A stretch of 64,000 nt of DNA, taken from Tomocerus qinae (lineage: Eukaryota > Arthropoda > Collembola > Entomobryomorpha > Tomoceridae). Below the pieces are notes generated by a model. The model saw only the letters and a program-made list of their open reading frames with translations. It was not told where the DNA came from and ran no database searches. Numbering within the stretch: position 1 is the first letter of the stretch; every line of letters starts with the position of its first letter. Below are positions 23,831-36,212 of this stretch, piece after piece. The DNA lies in NCBI GenBank assembly GCA_020055645.1, contig CM034546.1, forward strand, positions 11,284,001 through 11,348,000. Reading direction: 5' to 3'. The position numbers were made by a program, and so were the translations under genes.

Positions 23831-24314
23831 TACCATACCCCAAAAGTAATTCAATGGTTTTAGACGAACTTCTAGCGTACCCCAAACTTATCCAAGTGGT
23901 TTTAGACGAACTTATAGCAAACACCAAACGTACCCCAATGCACTTAGACGTACTACTAGCGTATCTCAGTGTCTTAAACGAATTTCTAGCATAACCCAAA
24001 TGTATCCAATGCACCTAGACGAACTTTCACCGTATTCATTCGATTTACACACAATAATCTCTTCCCGAAGCCTAATATACTAACTGTACATCAAGTCAAC
24101 ACCCTTGTGACGAACCAAATATGAAATCCGTTCTCTAAACCAAATATTTTATTGGAGCACTTAATAATATTTTTGTCGTACCCCTTAACTAGAGGATCCA
24201 GTCTAAAAAAATCCGTCTAAGTTTATTGTGATACACTAGGAGTTCGTCATTGGGTTACGTTTGGGGTGCGCTTAAAATTCGTCTAAGTCATTGGGGTACG
24301 TTTGGGGTACGGTA
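23831..24314. mobile_element. Foldback element with subterminal tandem repeats
   Basis: The left end TACCATACCCCAAAAGTA is mirrored by the right end TACGTTTGGGGTACGGTA. Inside the left part, a roughly 40-bp unit (TTAGACGAACTTCTAGCGTA then CCCCAAACG..) recurs about five times; its complement (AATTCGTCTAAGTCATTGGG) recurs near the right end. It interrupts the module copy near AATAGCA. Non-coding and non-autonomous; superfamily not assigned. Confidence 0.65.
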
Positions 24315-25584
24315 TTTTTTTTAAATCTGAATAATTTGTTCATAATTTCGATACCAAGGACACCAATGGTGTGTTTTAACCTTGGTTTAGAAGGGGTTCA
24401 TGTTTGTGAAGGACGAAAATAGTTGTCGGGTGCCTTTGCATGGACTTTTTGAAACGTACCCCAAAGTAAATGCTTTGGGGTCCATAATTAAAATCTTTGA
24501 TTGTAGGCACAAACTGTACTCTACTCGCTCAACCATCCGCATGGGAGATTTACCTTACACTTTCCCTACCTTGACAATTCCTGACAAATCATCTTAAATA
24601 CTGGATGCGTCTATATACAATGTAATGCTTTAGTAGGTATACATGCTAGTATATTAGAGTAATAAAGTATAGTAGTCTCTATTATAAGTCTATTACTAGT
24701 ATATGACTGCTGTAGATAAGAAAACATGCAAACAAAATAATTTCTCAACTTTTAACGTCTTTCACAACCCAGTTCACTTGTCTACGGTGGTGGTGGACAG
24801 TTCTGTTGTTCTTGCAGTGGAAACCAAGAAAATGGAAACCAATGGGGATTTTTCAGCATACTATAACAATACCTAAATACATACAGAAACTTAATGTGAG
24901 TATTTACCAATTGAAATATTTTTGAATTAAATAATTTATTTCAAACAGTATTATATCATACATATTTTATTATTTGTGGAATACCAGAGTTGAGACAAGC
25001 AATCTAGTCAATTTAATGTTTAAATTCGAATTTTTCGAATTTCAACTTTTAATTAAAACCTTCTCTAAAGTACTAAGCAACATAATTTTTAAAAAAGGTT
25101 TCACCCAAATTGCTTAATTGGTTTTCTTTGTTAGAAATTATTCAGATTTTCGCTTTGTGGCACCCTTACCCTTGACAGTGGCAAAAATGATTTTTTTTCT
25201 TTCCTGAAAATTGTTTTCTCCTAATATTATGAGCTACCAAAATACACATTCTTTTTTCCCCAATGTGCCACAAATTCTTTGACTTTCCAAAATCAAATAT
25301 TTGTCTAATATGTTTTTTTCGATAACAAATACTCTGGACTGTTATTTAAATGAAATGTATGTCAAATGAAATTTCACACAATACATACACTATTTACAAG
25401 CTCCAATTTATCGATGGCATAGAGAAAGTAAACATGCGCAGGGTCACCCTACAACTACAACACATGTACATACAGACATATATATTGACAGGTAAATGCA
25501 TTGCTTAATTATATCTACGTTTATAACATAAACAAAGATTTATTTATTATTTACATTATTATTTATTATACATTTATCAAATAT
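24315..25584. other. 3' flank shared by convergent IR2/IR3
   Basis: Positions 24601-24850 align with 48714-48890, and 25320-25500 align with 54860-55050 (CTGGACTGTTATTTAAATGA, ATCGATGGCATAGAGAAAGT). This ties the IR2-IR3 interval to the IR4-IR5 interval. No gene is seen; a 65-codon frame at 24400-24597 has no recognisable content. Confidence 0.5.
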
Positions 25585-27527
25585 CTAATGTAATTCAACG
25601 ACGTCATCCATTGTAACCGCAAATACACGATTTTCAGTTTCTGTATTTTTGTGACAATATTTAATTTTTTCAAAAATATCTAAAACGTGTACTTGTAAAG
25701 TTAATCTATGATACCACAATCTTTCTAGAAACAGAGTAATAAATGAACCAAGTATGAAGTATCCACAAACGAAGAAAATAGTATGAATCTTCATCGTAAG
25801 ACTTATCGCCACACTCCGAGAATCTTCATACTTCAATTTGGTATAGGATAGTCTGTACTCTAATTGAAATTCGAAATCGTGTTGTTGCTCAAAATAATTT
25901 AAAAAGCCTCTTTCTTGCATGGTCTTAAAATACGATTGAAATATAAAACGGTAGCAATCCCTGAATTCATAAGATATCGGATCAGCAAGATCTGTTTCTT
26001 TTACTGTCATGCAAACTCCATGTAAAGACATTTTAGATGGAATTGAGTGCACTAGGTATTTACTCTCTTCCTTATTCCTCACCACAAACAGTTTCAATGA
26101 AAAGTTGGTCAACGATTTCCAATCAAAATGGTTCCACCTCATTTCCATGTCGATAAGTGATGCATCCTTTTGCCAATCGAATATGTGGACACTTGTATTA
26201 TATCTATCCAGAAGTTTATATTTCATAAGATATTCTCGGCCATCTTCAAATATATTCCGTCTTCTGTCTATTTGTAATAGCAGTTTGTATTTGTTTTCTA
26301 CAAGATCTTTGAAGTGCATGAATTGTTTTCTGTCAGGCGGAGCAATAATCTCGCTTGTTATCCACTCCTCGTAAAATGTAGCAATTAAAAATCCCATAGA
26401 AACAGTTACCAAATACAAAATGTTTCTCCCTTTATTGGAAACATCCTGATTTAAAAGAACGGATATTGTAGATACAAAAATGAATTCGAATTTCTTATAG
26501 ACAGATGTGAATCTTAAGCCCAAAAGATAAAATGAAATCGGGAATAGGGAGAATATCAGCCACCAGCAATAATCATCAAAAGTATTTTGAATTAGAACTG
26601 TTAGAGGAGTGTCGAGGAAACTAGGAATTGCTTCACAGTAATATGGAATCTGATCCTCAAAGTATTCAATGAAAAGAGTTTCATACCATTGCATATTATA
26701 CGTATTTTCTTGATTTGCATACATATCAATCATTCCACATCGTTTATGTTCTCTATTAAAATTTTTCGATCTCGTTGCATAAACGGCAGTGAAGTTCCAT
26801 TTTTCAGCCATTAATTCAACAGCTCTCACTGCATTTCGACAATAATATCGAATCTTCGTTGTTGTATAGATTGGTTCTCTGCATTTTGGCAGTTGCCTGA
26901 AACCATCAAACCACAATTTGTCATAAACACTACCAATTGGAATTCCATGAAGATTCCCATTCAATGTATTCCAAATTCCTTCCCACATTTCTTCCGTGTC
27001 ACCACTATTAAGCTGACGAAAGACTGTGGACCCCGTCGAAGGATTGTAGAGATTCGTGGTGTAAACGGAATAATTGTTCCCACCTTCCATTGCCAAAATA
27101 TAGAGAGTGGAGCCACCAAATCTTGAAGGAGACTTGATTGCCATTTCAGATTCATTGTTTTCATTTCATCTTTAATGACGACTATGAACGTTGAATGCAG
27201 TCGATTTAATTCTTTTCCAAAATGTATAACCATATTTTTCAAATCAGGATGTGCCTCCATTAGAATATTCACACTGCACAAGTTTCTTGACAGATCTCGA
27301 GGAGTTTTTTCATGTCGACCGAAAAGCGTTTTGCTATAATTTGATGTTGCTAAGGTCCAGGGTTGGCCATTTTGGTTTTACAGTATAAATTTTGTCTGCC
27401 ACTGGGGTTGATTGAAAGTGATCATGTTGTAATCGCAATTATGATAATATAACTTTCGAAAACATTGAACTTTGTTGATAATGATAAAAAGCAATAAAAA
27501 TTGAGTAAATAGATAGATAAACAACAT
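25585..27527 (-). pseudogene. IR3: divergent ionotropic receptor, subfamily A, stop plus frameshift
   Basis: The 646-aa-class IR starts at ATG 27527. Two lesions are visible by comparison with IR5: codon 50 is TAA (27380-27378) where IR5 has TCA in the LSNQNGQPW context, and two extra A (plus strand, run 27095-27098) shift the frame near residue 144. Removing only these leaves exactly the codon count of IR5. The rest is open: M1 (YCWWLIFSLFPISFYLLG), pore (STISVLLNQDVSNKG), M3 (ILYLVTVSMGFLIATFY) and M4 (IFFVCGYFILGSFITLFLE). The signal peptide is visible (MLFIYLFTQFLLLF). It is convergent with IR2. Two independent lesions make true pseudogene status more likely than for its relatives, although one lies in a homopolymer. 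Confidence 0.85.
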
Positions 27528-28029
27528 GTTAGTATACAGAGTGTCAAATTTTATCTAAATACAGATCAGGGCGCAGTGAGCGATGTGTAAAATGTAAGAA
27601 ATAGTATAGAATAAGAAATCAATACGTTTATGCATGTTAAGCGTAAAGAAACGTCTGTTGCGGGGAAAATTGATTTCCTTTATAAATAACCCCTAGGTTT
27701 ACATTTAAGCCACTTTGAAGCACCATTCTATACAGAACTTATATAGAACTAAACTAAGTCAGACAGGAAAAAGCATTATCCACTATGCAAATAAAATAAC
27801 ATACATGACGTAGTTATCATGAGCATTCCAATGTCATGTAGTCATGTTCGATACTGGCAATTTATTATTACATTGAAACACAAAGTGGTAAAAATGAACT
27901 TGAAAATTTTACAGATAAAGAAACAAATTTAGAAGCTTTTTTATGACTTGTATTTCAGTTTTTTATGATCTGCATAGAATTTTCGTTTTCATAAAGAAAT
28001 TTTCTATAACTAAAATTGCAACTTTTTAA
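27528..28029. other. 5' flank of IR3, duplicated at IR5
   Basis: Closely similar to 57682-58140 upstream of IR5 (GATCAGGGCGCAGTGAGC, CATGCATGTTAAG, AAGAAACGTCTGTTG, AGTCAGACAGGAAAAAGCA). It should contain the subfamily A promoter. Confidence 0.55.
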
Positions 28030-28740
28030 TGCATGGTTGGCATTAAAATTGCCGGGAAACAGTACAATAAAATTCTCAAATTAAAAATTGATATACAATA
28101 TCGCAAATTGTCGTCAATAAAAAGTTTCTGTTTAATTCAATCTTTTCCTATGGAAAACTGTTATGTACTGTGCCGTTTTCGATTACCTTTGGCAAATATT
28201 TCATGTAACTACCGTTATCAAACCCTTAAAAACCACTGGGATAGATATCCAGCGCGAGTTTGCTAAATTCTATGCTGTATGAGCTGTCTATGTAGTCTGT
28301 GTTTACCTCCAAGGTTTTATCCAATATTCATAATATACACGTTATGTTTGAATCCCCACATTGTGTATCTGAGAAGCGAATACCTTCCGCTGACGCCGCC
28401 AGCCAGTCTTCCTTGGTACCTTTCAAATGCTGCATATTTTATATCAAATGCTAACATGTAACTCCATTTCAGGCACGTATCTAGAAATTTGTTCAACGGG
28501 GGGCGGAAGCAAAAATTATACCAAAAATAAGACTAATTCGCGCGAAGCGCAGGTCCGGCAGAAATATCATTATCCTATTAATTACTCTGTTGTTGTCAAA
28601 AGATTGAAAGCTAATCAAAAAATACTATCTTCCTTTATCCATAGATAGAATTAGGGTATTTATGCTAGAACAGCTAATTAATTGTGAATTTAAAGCAAGC
28701 AGATTTTATATGATAAATATTTTATAAAAGTATAAATAGC
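28030..28740. repeat. IR-A upstream module, IR3 copy
   Basis: Same module as 23188-23810 and 58190-58870. At 28470-28553 a block beginning CAGGCACGTATCTAG and ending CGCGCGAAGCGCAGGTCC replaces about 40 bases present in the other copies. The block looks like a truncated hAT-type miniature element, judging by its CAGGC start and GC-rich hairpin. Confidence 0.6.
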
Positions 28741-29857
28741 ACAAAATTCATGTCATAATTTTATGAAAATCAATCAGAATAATTTTAATAGTTTTCGATA
28801 TTTACAACATCTTGGAAGTTTTTAAAATTTTACAGTTTTGACCTACTATGTCATACCACCGGAAAGGTACAAACGCTCATGGGTTTATTATTATTATTGA
28901 TTTATTGCAATAAATACTTATATATAAAAAAATATTGTTGGCTTTTTTGGAAACTCTGATTAAATACATAAGACTTGTGTCTCCAATTCCAATATTTTGT
29001 AAAATTATTTTCCTCATTTTTTTGAAACATTATTTTCTCCTAAACTACGAACCTTTATGAAAATGTTGGACACACAAGTCCTATATAGTTATTAAATCAT
29101 AGTTTGTAGGGCACATAAACACATGAGAACGGTTATTGAGGGGCCTTGTACCAATTACCCTTAATATAATTTTAATAACCAATATTAATCTACTTTTAAT
29201 TTCTGTTGATTTTAATAACTAATATTAACCAACTTAAATTTCTGTTGATTTTAATAGTCAATAGATTTTATTTGATATAGGTAAAAAAGTTTTTTCGAAC
29301 ATCTGCTGATGCAGATGTTCGAAAAAACTTTTTATTTCTGGTAAAAACCCGAAAAAACCCACTTTTTTAAACTCTGCCGGGTCTTCTGAAATCGAAAAAC
29401 TGGAACGTTATTGCTCTTTCAAAATACCTCTGGAGATATACTTAGTGTGGTTCTCCATACCAAGTTTCATTAAAATCCGTCCAGGGATTCAAAAGTTATT
29501 TTGCTTTCCTTTTTAAGAGGTTTTTTTCATATAACTACTGACAGGGTCAAAAATGATTTTTTTCCTGAAAGTTGTTTGTTGCCATTGACATTCCCCACAT
29601 GTAGAGACAGGGAAATGGCATTTTGGAAGCCATCGGGAAAAACATTTACCTATATCAAATAAAATCTGTCCAATATTAATTTATTTTGATTTTCTGTTGA
29701 TTTTGAAGATTTTTTCAATAATTATAAATATTGATCTAATTTGAATTACATTTTACTAATCAAAATAAATCTATTTCTATTATTCCACCTAAAATGTGTA
29801 CACCGTCCCCTTCACTCAGGCGGGCTTCTGTTACGGCTTGCAGTAGGTTTTTCCTTA
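28741..29857. other. Repeat-rich spacer with nested inverted repeats
   Basis: Non-coding. An inverted pair AGATTTTATTTGATATAGGT (about 29269-29290) / ACCTATATCAAATAAAATCT (about 29650-29671) brackets a 400-bp stretch, with a perfect 23-bp hairpin just inside the left arm. Phrases such as CAAAAATGATTTTTTTCCTG recur here and at 25180, suggesting another dispersed repeat. Confidence 0.5.
29284..29333. repeat. Perfect 23-bp hairpin with 4-nt loop
   Basis: Arms 29284-29306 and 29311-29333 are exact reverse complements around the loop TGAT. The core is TTCGAACATCTGC. It could be a hairpin at the tip of a foldback element or a transcribed stem-loop. Confidence 0.85.
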
Positions 29858-30472
29858 TACAAAAGTATCAGGCTTTCTTAAATGGCTTATTTAATGGAAC
29901 GGATTAACAAAACACTCTCACTCTCACATTTCCTTATATGACATATCTCAAACTTGGATTGCTTAGTGCAATAACTCCGTGCTAACTGCCAGAAGTTCTC
30001 GTTTGCACGGTACTTTGAATGATTCTTTTTGGAATCCCGAACACGGCGGTGTTGAACCAAAACGACAGTTATATTATGGGGTAGAGGAAAATCCATTTTT
30101 ACCATTCTCTCTGTACACGACATTTGAGAGACATACAGTACTCCGATGCTCACTTCATTCTTCAATCAAAAATTGTTGGTTCTAAGCCAGTCTGATCCAA
30201 TTTTGGTTGAATCATTTCAATGAATATAATTTTTCAACGTGTCAAACCTGCTGGGAAATGAGTCCACCACGGGCTTTTACATTCTATAACTCGAATATTT
30301 CTACTATATTTTACATTGGTATTTGCATTAACTTTGACATACATTTTGGCTTTTTTGTGGGAAATACGAGTAGGTAGCCTTAAAATACAAACACAGATTA
30401 TAATAGCTAATATTAAATTGCTAGCTGAATCTCCCAAGGTTTTGTGCTGTATAATATTTTCGAAACGATAAT
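29858..30472 (+). pseudogene. IR-B fragment, C-terminal part only, multiply broken
   Basis: About 200 codons of a subfamily B receptor, corresponding to the region from ahead of AYLMERINKTL through M4 to the stop in IR2/IR4. Several indels break it, including the loss of CTTTTC after the phrase for LVLSQSD, small insertions before and within M4, and a stop in the WIAQCNN region. The N-terminal 600 codons and the signal peptide are missing. Its 3' flank continues in the same way as those of IR2 and IR4, so it arose by segmental duplication and not by retroposition. It is an older relic than the other IR loci. Confidence 0.85.
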
Positions 30473-32039
30473 CATCAATATTCTACAGAGTGCCAACCCT
30501 GAATATTAGCAGGTAAGTAGGTCTGATAAAAATTTTAATATTAGTCTCTGCAGTCGTGGGAATTTCTTTGACATAAAGCAATGAAGTTACACCTTCAGGG
30601 AATTAAAAGGTTACGTCCGAATCAATTAAAATGACAGCTTTAAAACGGTGAGCCCAATAAAATGTTCTCTTCTCTTCTGCTATATAGAGCAATCGCTTAA
30701 AGGTACGCGTATAAATTATCCATAATGTTCAATGCCAATGTTCGACACGTTTAGACCTTGAACGAATTTTATATGTATATGTCCGAGGAATGCAATGTCT
30801 TAAATTCTACTACCCACATAAGTTAAAATTTTTACTCATAACGAATAGTTGGACTGATGCTATGCTATTTGGCATTGTAGCAAACATTGCCTTTGTTGCT
30901 GAATCATGTAGATCATTTTTAACTTTAATTAAGCCAGTCAGTCTCTTTACAAGTTGCTTATAACGTGGTTGACTAAATAATTGTTAATAGTACTATTTGA
31001 TGTCCAGCGAATTTCAAGTGTCATAATTTTATATAATTCAGTCAGAATAATTTTAATAGTTTTCGATATTTGTATTTTCCCTTTTATTTTTCAAACTGAA
31101 AATGGAAACTTAGAAATATGTTAAGATTTAAAATGTCCAAACTCAATAAACTTTGTCGTTTACAAATTTCCTAATCAATTGGTCACTATTTACCTTGATA
31201 TCTTCAAGTACTGTTGAAAACATCCAATCGAAGCCATAATTGTAATTTTAAAATTAAAAAAATTAAATTGACTTGTGTCAAGCGGTTGTTTTTAGTGACA
31301 AAACTGTAGCATAATTCTTCATGATTTTCCTCCGCAAATATCCGTCAGCCCATATATCATTATAAGCATGAGCATCACCACGGGGCAAGTTTATGCCGAT
31401 ATAGCTATACATTGAATTGAAAAATTACTTGCGAATCAACTACACACTTTCCACAATGACATGTAGCTTTAATTCGGAGAGCCCGATACATATTCTCCTG
31501 TTACTAAAGCGATGTAAGTTGTCGCTTCAAATGGCTACGTGTCTAAATTATGCATATGTCAAAGCTTGACTTATAACTTATAACTAACATAATATATGTA
31601 TGACTATAGTACTAATATTTTCAACCTTTCAATAGTGGTATATTAGCAAATATTTATTCAATATTGGCTTTCTTGTTAAAGCGTTTGTAATTGTTTTTTT
31701 TATTTTCAGTAACAAGACGAAATATAACATTGTAAGCTCATAATATATTTGCATAATAATTAGTTATTTTTAACGGCAATTCCATAATTACAGATATAAC
31801 TTTTTCTTGCAACCCAATTTAATTATGAAAGGAAATTAGTATTTTAGTAAGCATTCAATTCTACCAATAAAACTTAACATAATAACCAAAATAAAACTAG
31901 TAATAATTATGTAGTAAAGTAATGTGAATGATATAAAATATATCAGCTACATGCAGAAGGGGTAATCGCATGTTCATTGGGAATTAGGAATGCTCGTTTT
32001 GTTATTTACATAAATCGATTTAGTACGAAATATTGGACA
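30473..32039. other. IR-B 3' flank relic and spacer
   Basis: Two stretches (30600-30900 and 31300-31570) resemble the 3' flanks of IR2 and IR4 (CCGTCAGCCCATATATCATT, AATTCGGAGAGCCCGATA). No gene is recognised. Confidence 0.45.
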
Positions 32040-32108
32040 ATGTTTGCTTTTGTTTGGGTTTTGTGCTGTTCAATTATTGGAAGCAATGGCAAAGCCAACT
32101 ATGATATG
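32040..32108 (+). other. Possible orphan signal-peptide exon
   Basis: An ATG at 32040 opens a 23-codon hydrophobic leader (MFAFVWVLCCSIIGSNG) that ends directly at a consensus donor, ATG|GTGAGT. It looks like the first exon of a secreted or membrane protein on the plus strand. No downstream plus-strand exon with acceptor is evident before the minus-strand receptor gene. Confidence 0.3.
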
Positions 32109-32352
32109 GTGAGTCGGAATGTTAATTTACATAAACAATAAGAAATGTTAGGTAATGGAAGTAGAATGGGAAAGAGTTTAATTTGATAATAAAAGGGCAT
32201 TATTGAGATTAGTTGTGCACACGCTTTTCGTATTGAATTTATAAGCAAGAAGGCCAAACTATCCTTAATCCTTGACTTCCTAATTATTTTTGTGTTGTTT
32301 TTCTATGGCTCACTAAATAGCTCTCTAACGTCCCCAGCAGATATTAGCAATT

Positions 32353-33811
32353 TCATTTCCCTCTACTAAGACTCAATACAAAACGAGGAACGCTTTGTAC
32401 AGTAATGGGTTCGTCAAACCCAATTCTGAAATGTATCTCTTTTAGGGAACGTAGGCATCTTTTGGCATACATAGCTTCCTCCACAGTCTGTGAAGTAAAG
32501 AACTTTGAGTAGCTTTTTACAGCGTCATTGTACTCCTGTGTCATTTTGTGAAATGTAGCCAAAAGTACACACCACATAATGAATAGGGAAAAAGCAAAAT
32601 AAGATATAAAAATTATGATAAGAGGTGGTAAAGCAAAGGTGTGATTTATAACGATGACAAAAAGAATTATTAGTATTCTTGTTACCAATGACTGAATGGG
32701 TGCCAATATCATGCCAAATCTTTCTTGCAAGTACTGCACATAATATCTGAAAATGTTGTTGTATTTCATTATTATTTTCGGAGTCTGTCTAACATCGTCT
32801 ATTGATATGTACAGTTCCTTTCCCAATCTGTATAATACATTCAATATTAAAACAATATTACCATAACATGAAAAACATTAATTGTGCTGAATTGTTGAAT
32901 TTATTGTATATTCTAAATTAATCCCAATCAAACTTTTTGATACGTGTCTGTGAGCCACAATAATAGCCAGCAAATATGGTATTTATTTTATGACCTTTTG
33001 TTTGTATAAAAATGGAATTTATTGTATATTTACCAATACTTACGTCAATTCGTTTGTAAAACCGCATACAAGTGTGTATAGAATTACCAACAACTCAAGG
33101 AAGGTGGCAATGATGCAGAAAGTGGACGCAGTAATGCAGAAAGCAAAAATTGTGAAGAAAATCAGGAACGAGAAATGTTGATATCGTGTTGGGAGTTCCA
33201 CATACAGAAATACTGGTTGTCTGTGCAGAATAAGGTAAGCAGATGCTATTATACAAGGAAATGTGACAGTGCAGAAGTTGAGCACTTTTAGCATTTGTAC
33301 TAGCAGTTGATTTTCTATAGCTTTCTTCTTGTAGAAGTAGTTTTCTAAAAAATAAAATTTGATTAAACATTATTATCATACTGTACAGTTTCAATGACAA
33401 TTAATAAAATATACCTTCAAAGTCCGCGAGGATCTTCAGCCCATCGGTAAACATTGCAGCAACGACATGTGAAAGCCTTATCCAAATGATGCCTACCGGG
33501 ATTAAACCCCAACTTGCAGCACTCAAAATCAAAGCAAGGATATATGACACTATTTTGTCTCCCTTCTTTGAAAATCTTACTGACTGAATCGTGAAATATA
33601 TGGCAAGGCAAAAGTATAAAAAAAGGTGCAAATAAAGAACGACAGTTGTAGTTTTGCTGTTTATATTCTGTAGAACATGAGTTCTTTTGATCCAAATAAA
33701 TGGCGACACCCGTAGCAAACGTCCTAGCTTAACTATCACCTCTAGTTGGTCAAAAGCTGCTTCTGGTATTGTCTGCAATATTACTTTCTTTTTCTTTTCC
33801 GTGGGAGACAT
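32353..33811 (-). CDS. Gustatory-receptor-like 7TM protein, three exons
   Basis: A multi-pass membrane protein, probably a chemosensory ligand-gated channel of the GR type. Exons (minus): 33811-33415, 33344-33044, 32827-32353, giving 1173 nt (390 aa). Both introns are GT-AG (donors AAG|GTATAT and GAC|GTAAGT; acceptors TTTTTTAG and ATACAG) and phases join. Hydrophobic segments occur around VVLYLHLFLYFCLAIYF, IVSYILALILSAASWGL and VTFPCIIASAYLI, with a long pair in exon 2 (FLIFFTIFAFCITASTF, LELLVILYTLV) and a pair in exon 3 (ILIILFVIVINHTF, LIIIFISYFAFSLFIMW). The length suits GRs. A final TM after the RIGF motif is not visible, so a last exon may be missing or the C-terminus altered. The start is the first ATG in frame; upstream codons run to a stop without another ATG. 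Confidence 0.6.
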
Positions 33812-36207
33812 TGATTTTCTGACCACCACCGCGCCGGCTTCAGCCGGCACGGTTGAGAGAACTTTTGTAATTTTCTAGTGATATTAGTCCGTTGATCTTA
33901 GCCACTTAGACATCTAATCTTCTATCTATAAAATAAATTGAAAGAATTCGAAGAAAAAGTATCACTTTAATATAAACTTTATTTTTGGCTGCTGCCGGAA
34001 ATATAAATTTTGGGAATACAAAATAACCGAATTACAATTTTAAGGTAGTATTTATGATTTTAATATAACTTACGTGTTCATGGCCCGGTTTATGGTGTAT
34101 CAATGGCTGATGGATTTATATTTTGGCTTTATGCCCATTTGCTGTGCTATTTGATTGGATTTGCTTTAATATTTGGTAGAACATATTATAATATGTTGTT
34201 GGTTGATATGTGTTTTAATATTTATTGCTTTATTATAAAGTAAGTCGGAGAAACATCAACTGCCAAAGTTACTGCAACGCGTAATACGTAATAAGTAATA
34301 ACACCAAACAAACAGTAACGATTAGAAATAATAGGAAGAAATAAGCAAAAGTTGTATTAGATTGAGTATAGCACTTCGGCCAGAGTTTATCGACACCTTC
34401 CTCAATTTCTCATTTTGCCATTTCTCTTAAATCCAAAATCATTATCAATCATTTTGTCAATTCCGTTAAATCCACATATCCACCCTCATTTTCGCTATTT
34501 ACTTAAATCCAAATTTAGTCCTCAAAAATGCATGAAATCCACCAGAGCAGTGTGTTCAACATTGAACTCATATTAAAATAAAATTTTAAAATTAATGCAT
34601 TTGGAAATTTTTAGGCCTCTTAGACGACTTTAGATGAGTGGTGATGTTAAGAATGTTCACTACCGTGCACATTGGATATCAGGCACGTAAATTTGGTCAA
34701 GGGCCTAACCATAAATTATGTCAAAAATGGGATATATTATTAATTTTTGCTTCTTTTGGCCTTTTTTGGAAAATAAAATCACTTTTTCTCAGATTTAGGG
34801 GGGCGAGCAAATGTGGACATACGTGATGGGAAAGTAAGGAGTTGTGCTACTGTGAGTATAAACTGTAGCTATAATATTGATTTACATTAGAAGGTTAGGA
34901 TAATTACATTATTGAACTTCTTCATACATACTTGATTCCACTTCTTTGTCTGTGTTTTAAGTATACGTGTAATTTTCAGCAAATACCATTTATGTATATG
35001 TACATACGTAGTTTTTGTTTGGATCGACTCCTTTAATATGTTGTAATATGCTTTAATATGTTTAAATGTCGTTTTAACAGTGAGTTCGGTAATAAAATAT
35101 TACGTTGATGTATTGTTATTTCGCTGCAACAGTTCGATTTTTGTATTCGAAAGGCAATGAATATATGTTGCAATACAAAAGGCTCAAATTCTGCTCAAAC
35201 TTCGAGTCGAGCAAATGAAAGTGGGAGGTGTAACTCCACTATTGCACCACGAGTCTATTGGGGAACAACTCATAACCGAAACCCGACTACCGTGATTGAC
35301 TAAATATGCGAATGCGATTGACTACAAATACGACTGCGATTGACAACATATACGGCTGTGATTGACTACATACTGTAGAAATTATCAATTCGCGACCTTT
35401 TACAAATAATAATCGCAGTGAAAATCACTTCTGATTGGTGAATGCATTTTTAAAATTGATCTATCAGAACACAAAATTCCATGGCAAAATTTTGTATGTT
35501 TTTCATAAATCATTCCCAGGGGAAATATTTATTTCAACACTGAACTTTGAACCACAGACGTGTAATAGGAAAATACGGACTAACACTTTTAGCATCATTG
35601 CAAACTTATGTACTGTACTTAACTCTAATGGTATAATTAAAATTATTTTGGATTAACTTGAACAGTGAGCTTGAAACTGTGAAAAGGCAATATAGACTGT
35701 TATAGACTAACTAAATTACTTGCTAGCTTCATCATAGTTAGCTTCATCAAATATTATATTGAAAGTTTTATACCCTAAAAAATCAGTAATTCGCATTTAT
35801 TTGGTGACAATAGTTTTGGGCAACACAAGAACAGATTTTTAATGGCACAACTTCTATCCATCGACCCTGAAAGATTTAAAACATTTAGCTTTGACTTTAC
35901 TCTACCTGGCCATTAAGTATGATGCTAATTGATTCCAATTTTACCCATATAGAGAAAAAAAGAGAAAAGATTATAAGGTTCTCTACTCTTCAGAATGGGT
36001 AGAAATGATAAGAAATGCTCGACCCGTGATACCTTTCAATATAATGTCAGCCATTCATTGACTAACTACTTTGTATGATGACGGGACTCCTCTATGTAAC
36101 TTTTTAACTTCAAAACTACAATGAATCCACTGGTTAGACAGTCTGGAGGACAAATTACAGAAATTGGGGGCTTCTACATTCACAAAATGGAGTTTTGGTC
36201 AGAGATA
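33812..36207. other. Spacer upstream of the 7TM receptor and BEL insertion site
   Basis: No gene recognised. It holds words such as CTTTAATATG repeated near 34150-34230 and 35030-35060, and a 22-bp tandem repeat at 35291-35376. A sequence beginning CAGGCACGTAAATTTGG at 34680 recalls hAT-type miniature ends but has no clear right end. Confidence 0.4.
35291..35376. repeat. 22-bp tandem repeat, four degenerate copies
   Basis: The unit is approximately TGCGATTGACTACAAATACG. Copies start at 35291, 35313, 35335 and 35357 with substitutions. Non-coding. Confidence 0.8.
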
Positions 36208-36212
36208 CTCTT

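Noticed and set aside
24400-24597. 65-codon frame in the IR2-IR3 interval
   Set aside because: Not preserved in the duplicated interval at 48-49 kb and partly overlaps foldback-derived sequence.
29887-30437. Minus-strand frames opposite the IR-B fragment
   Set aside because: Shadows of the degraded plus-strand IR sequence.
34680-34830. hAT-type MITE starting CAGGCACGTAAATTTGG
   Set aside because: No matching right terminus or 8-bp duplication could be found.
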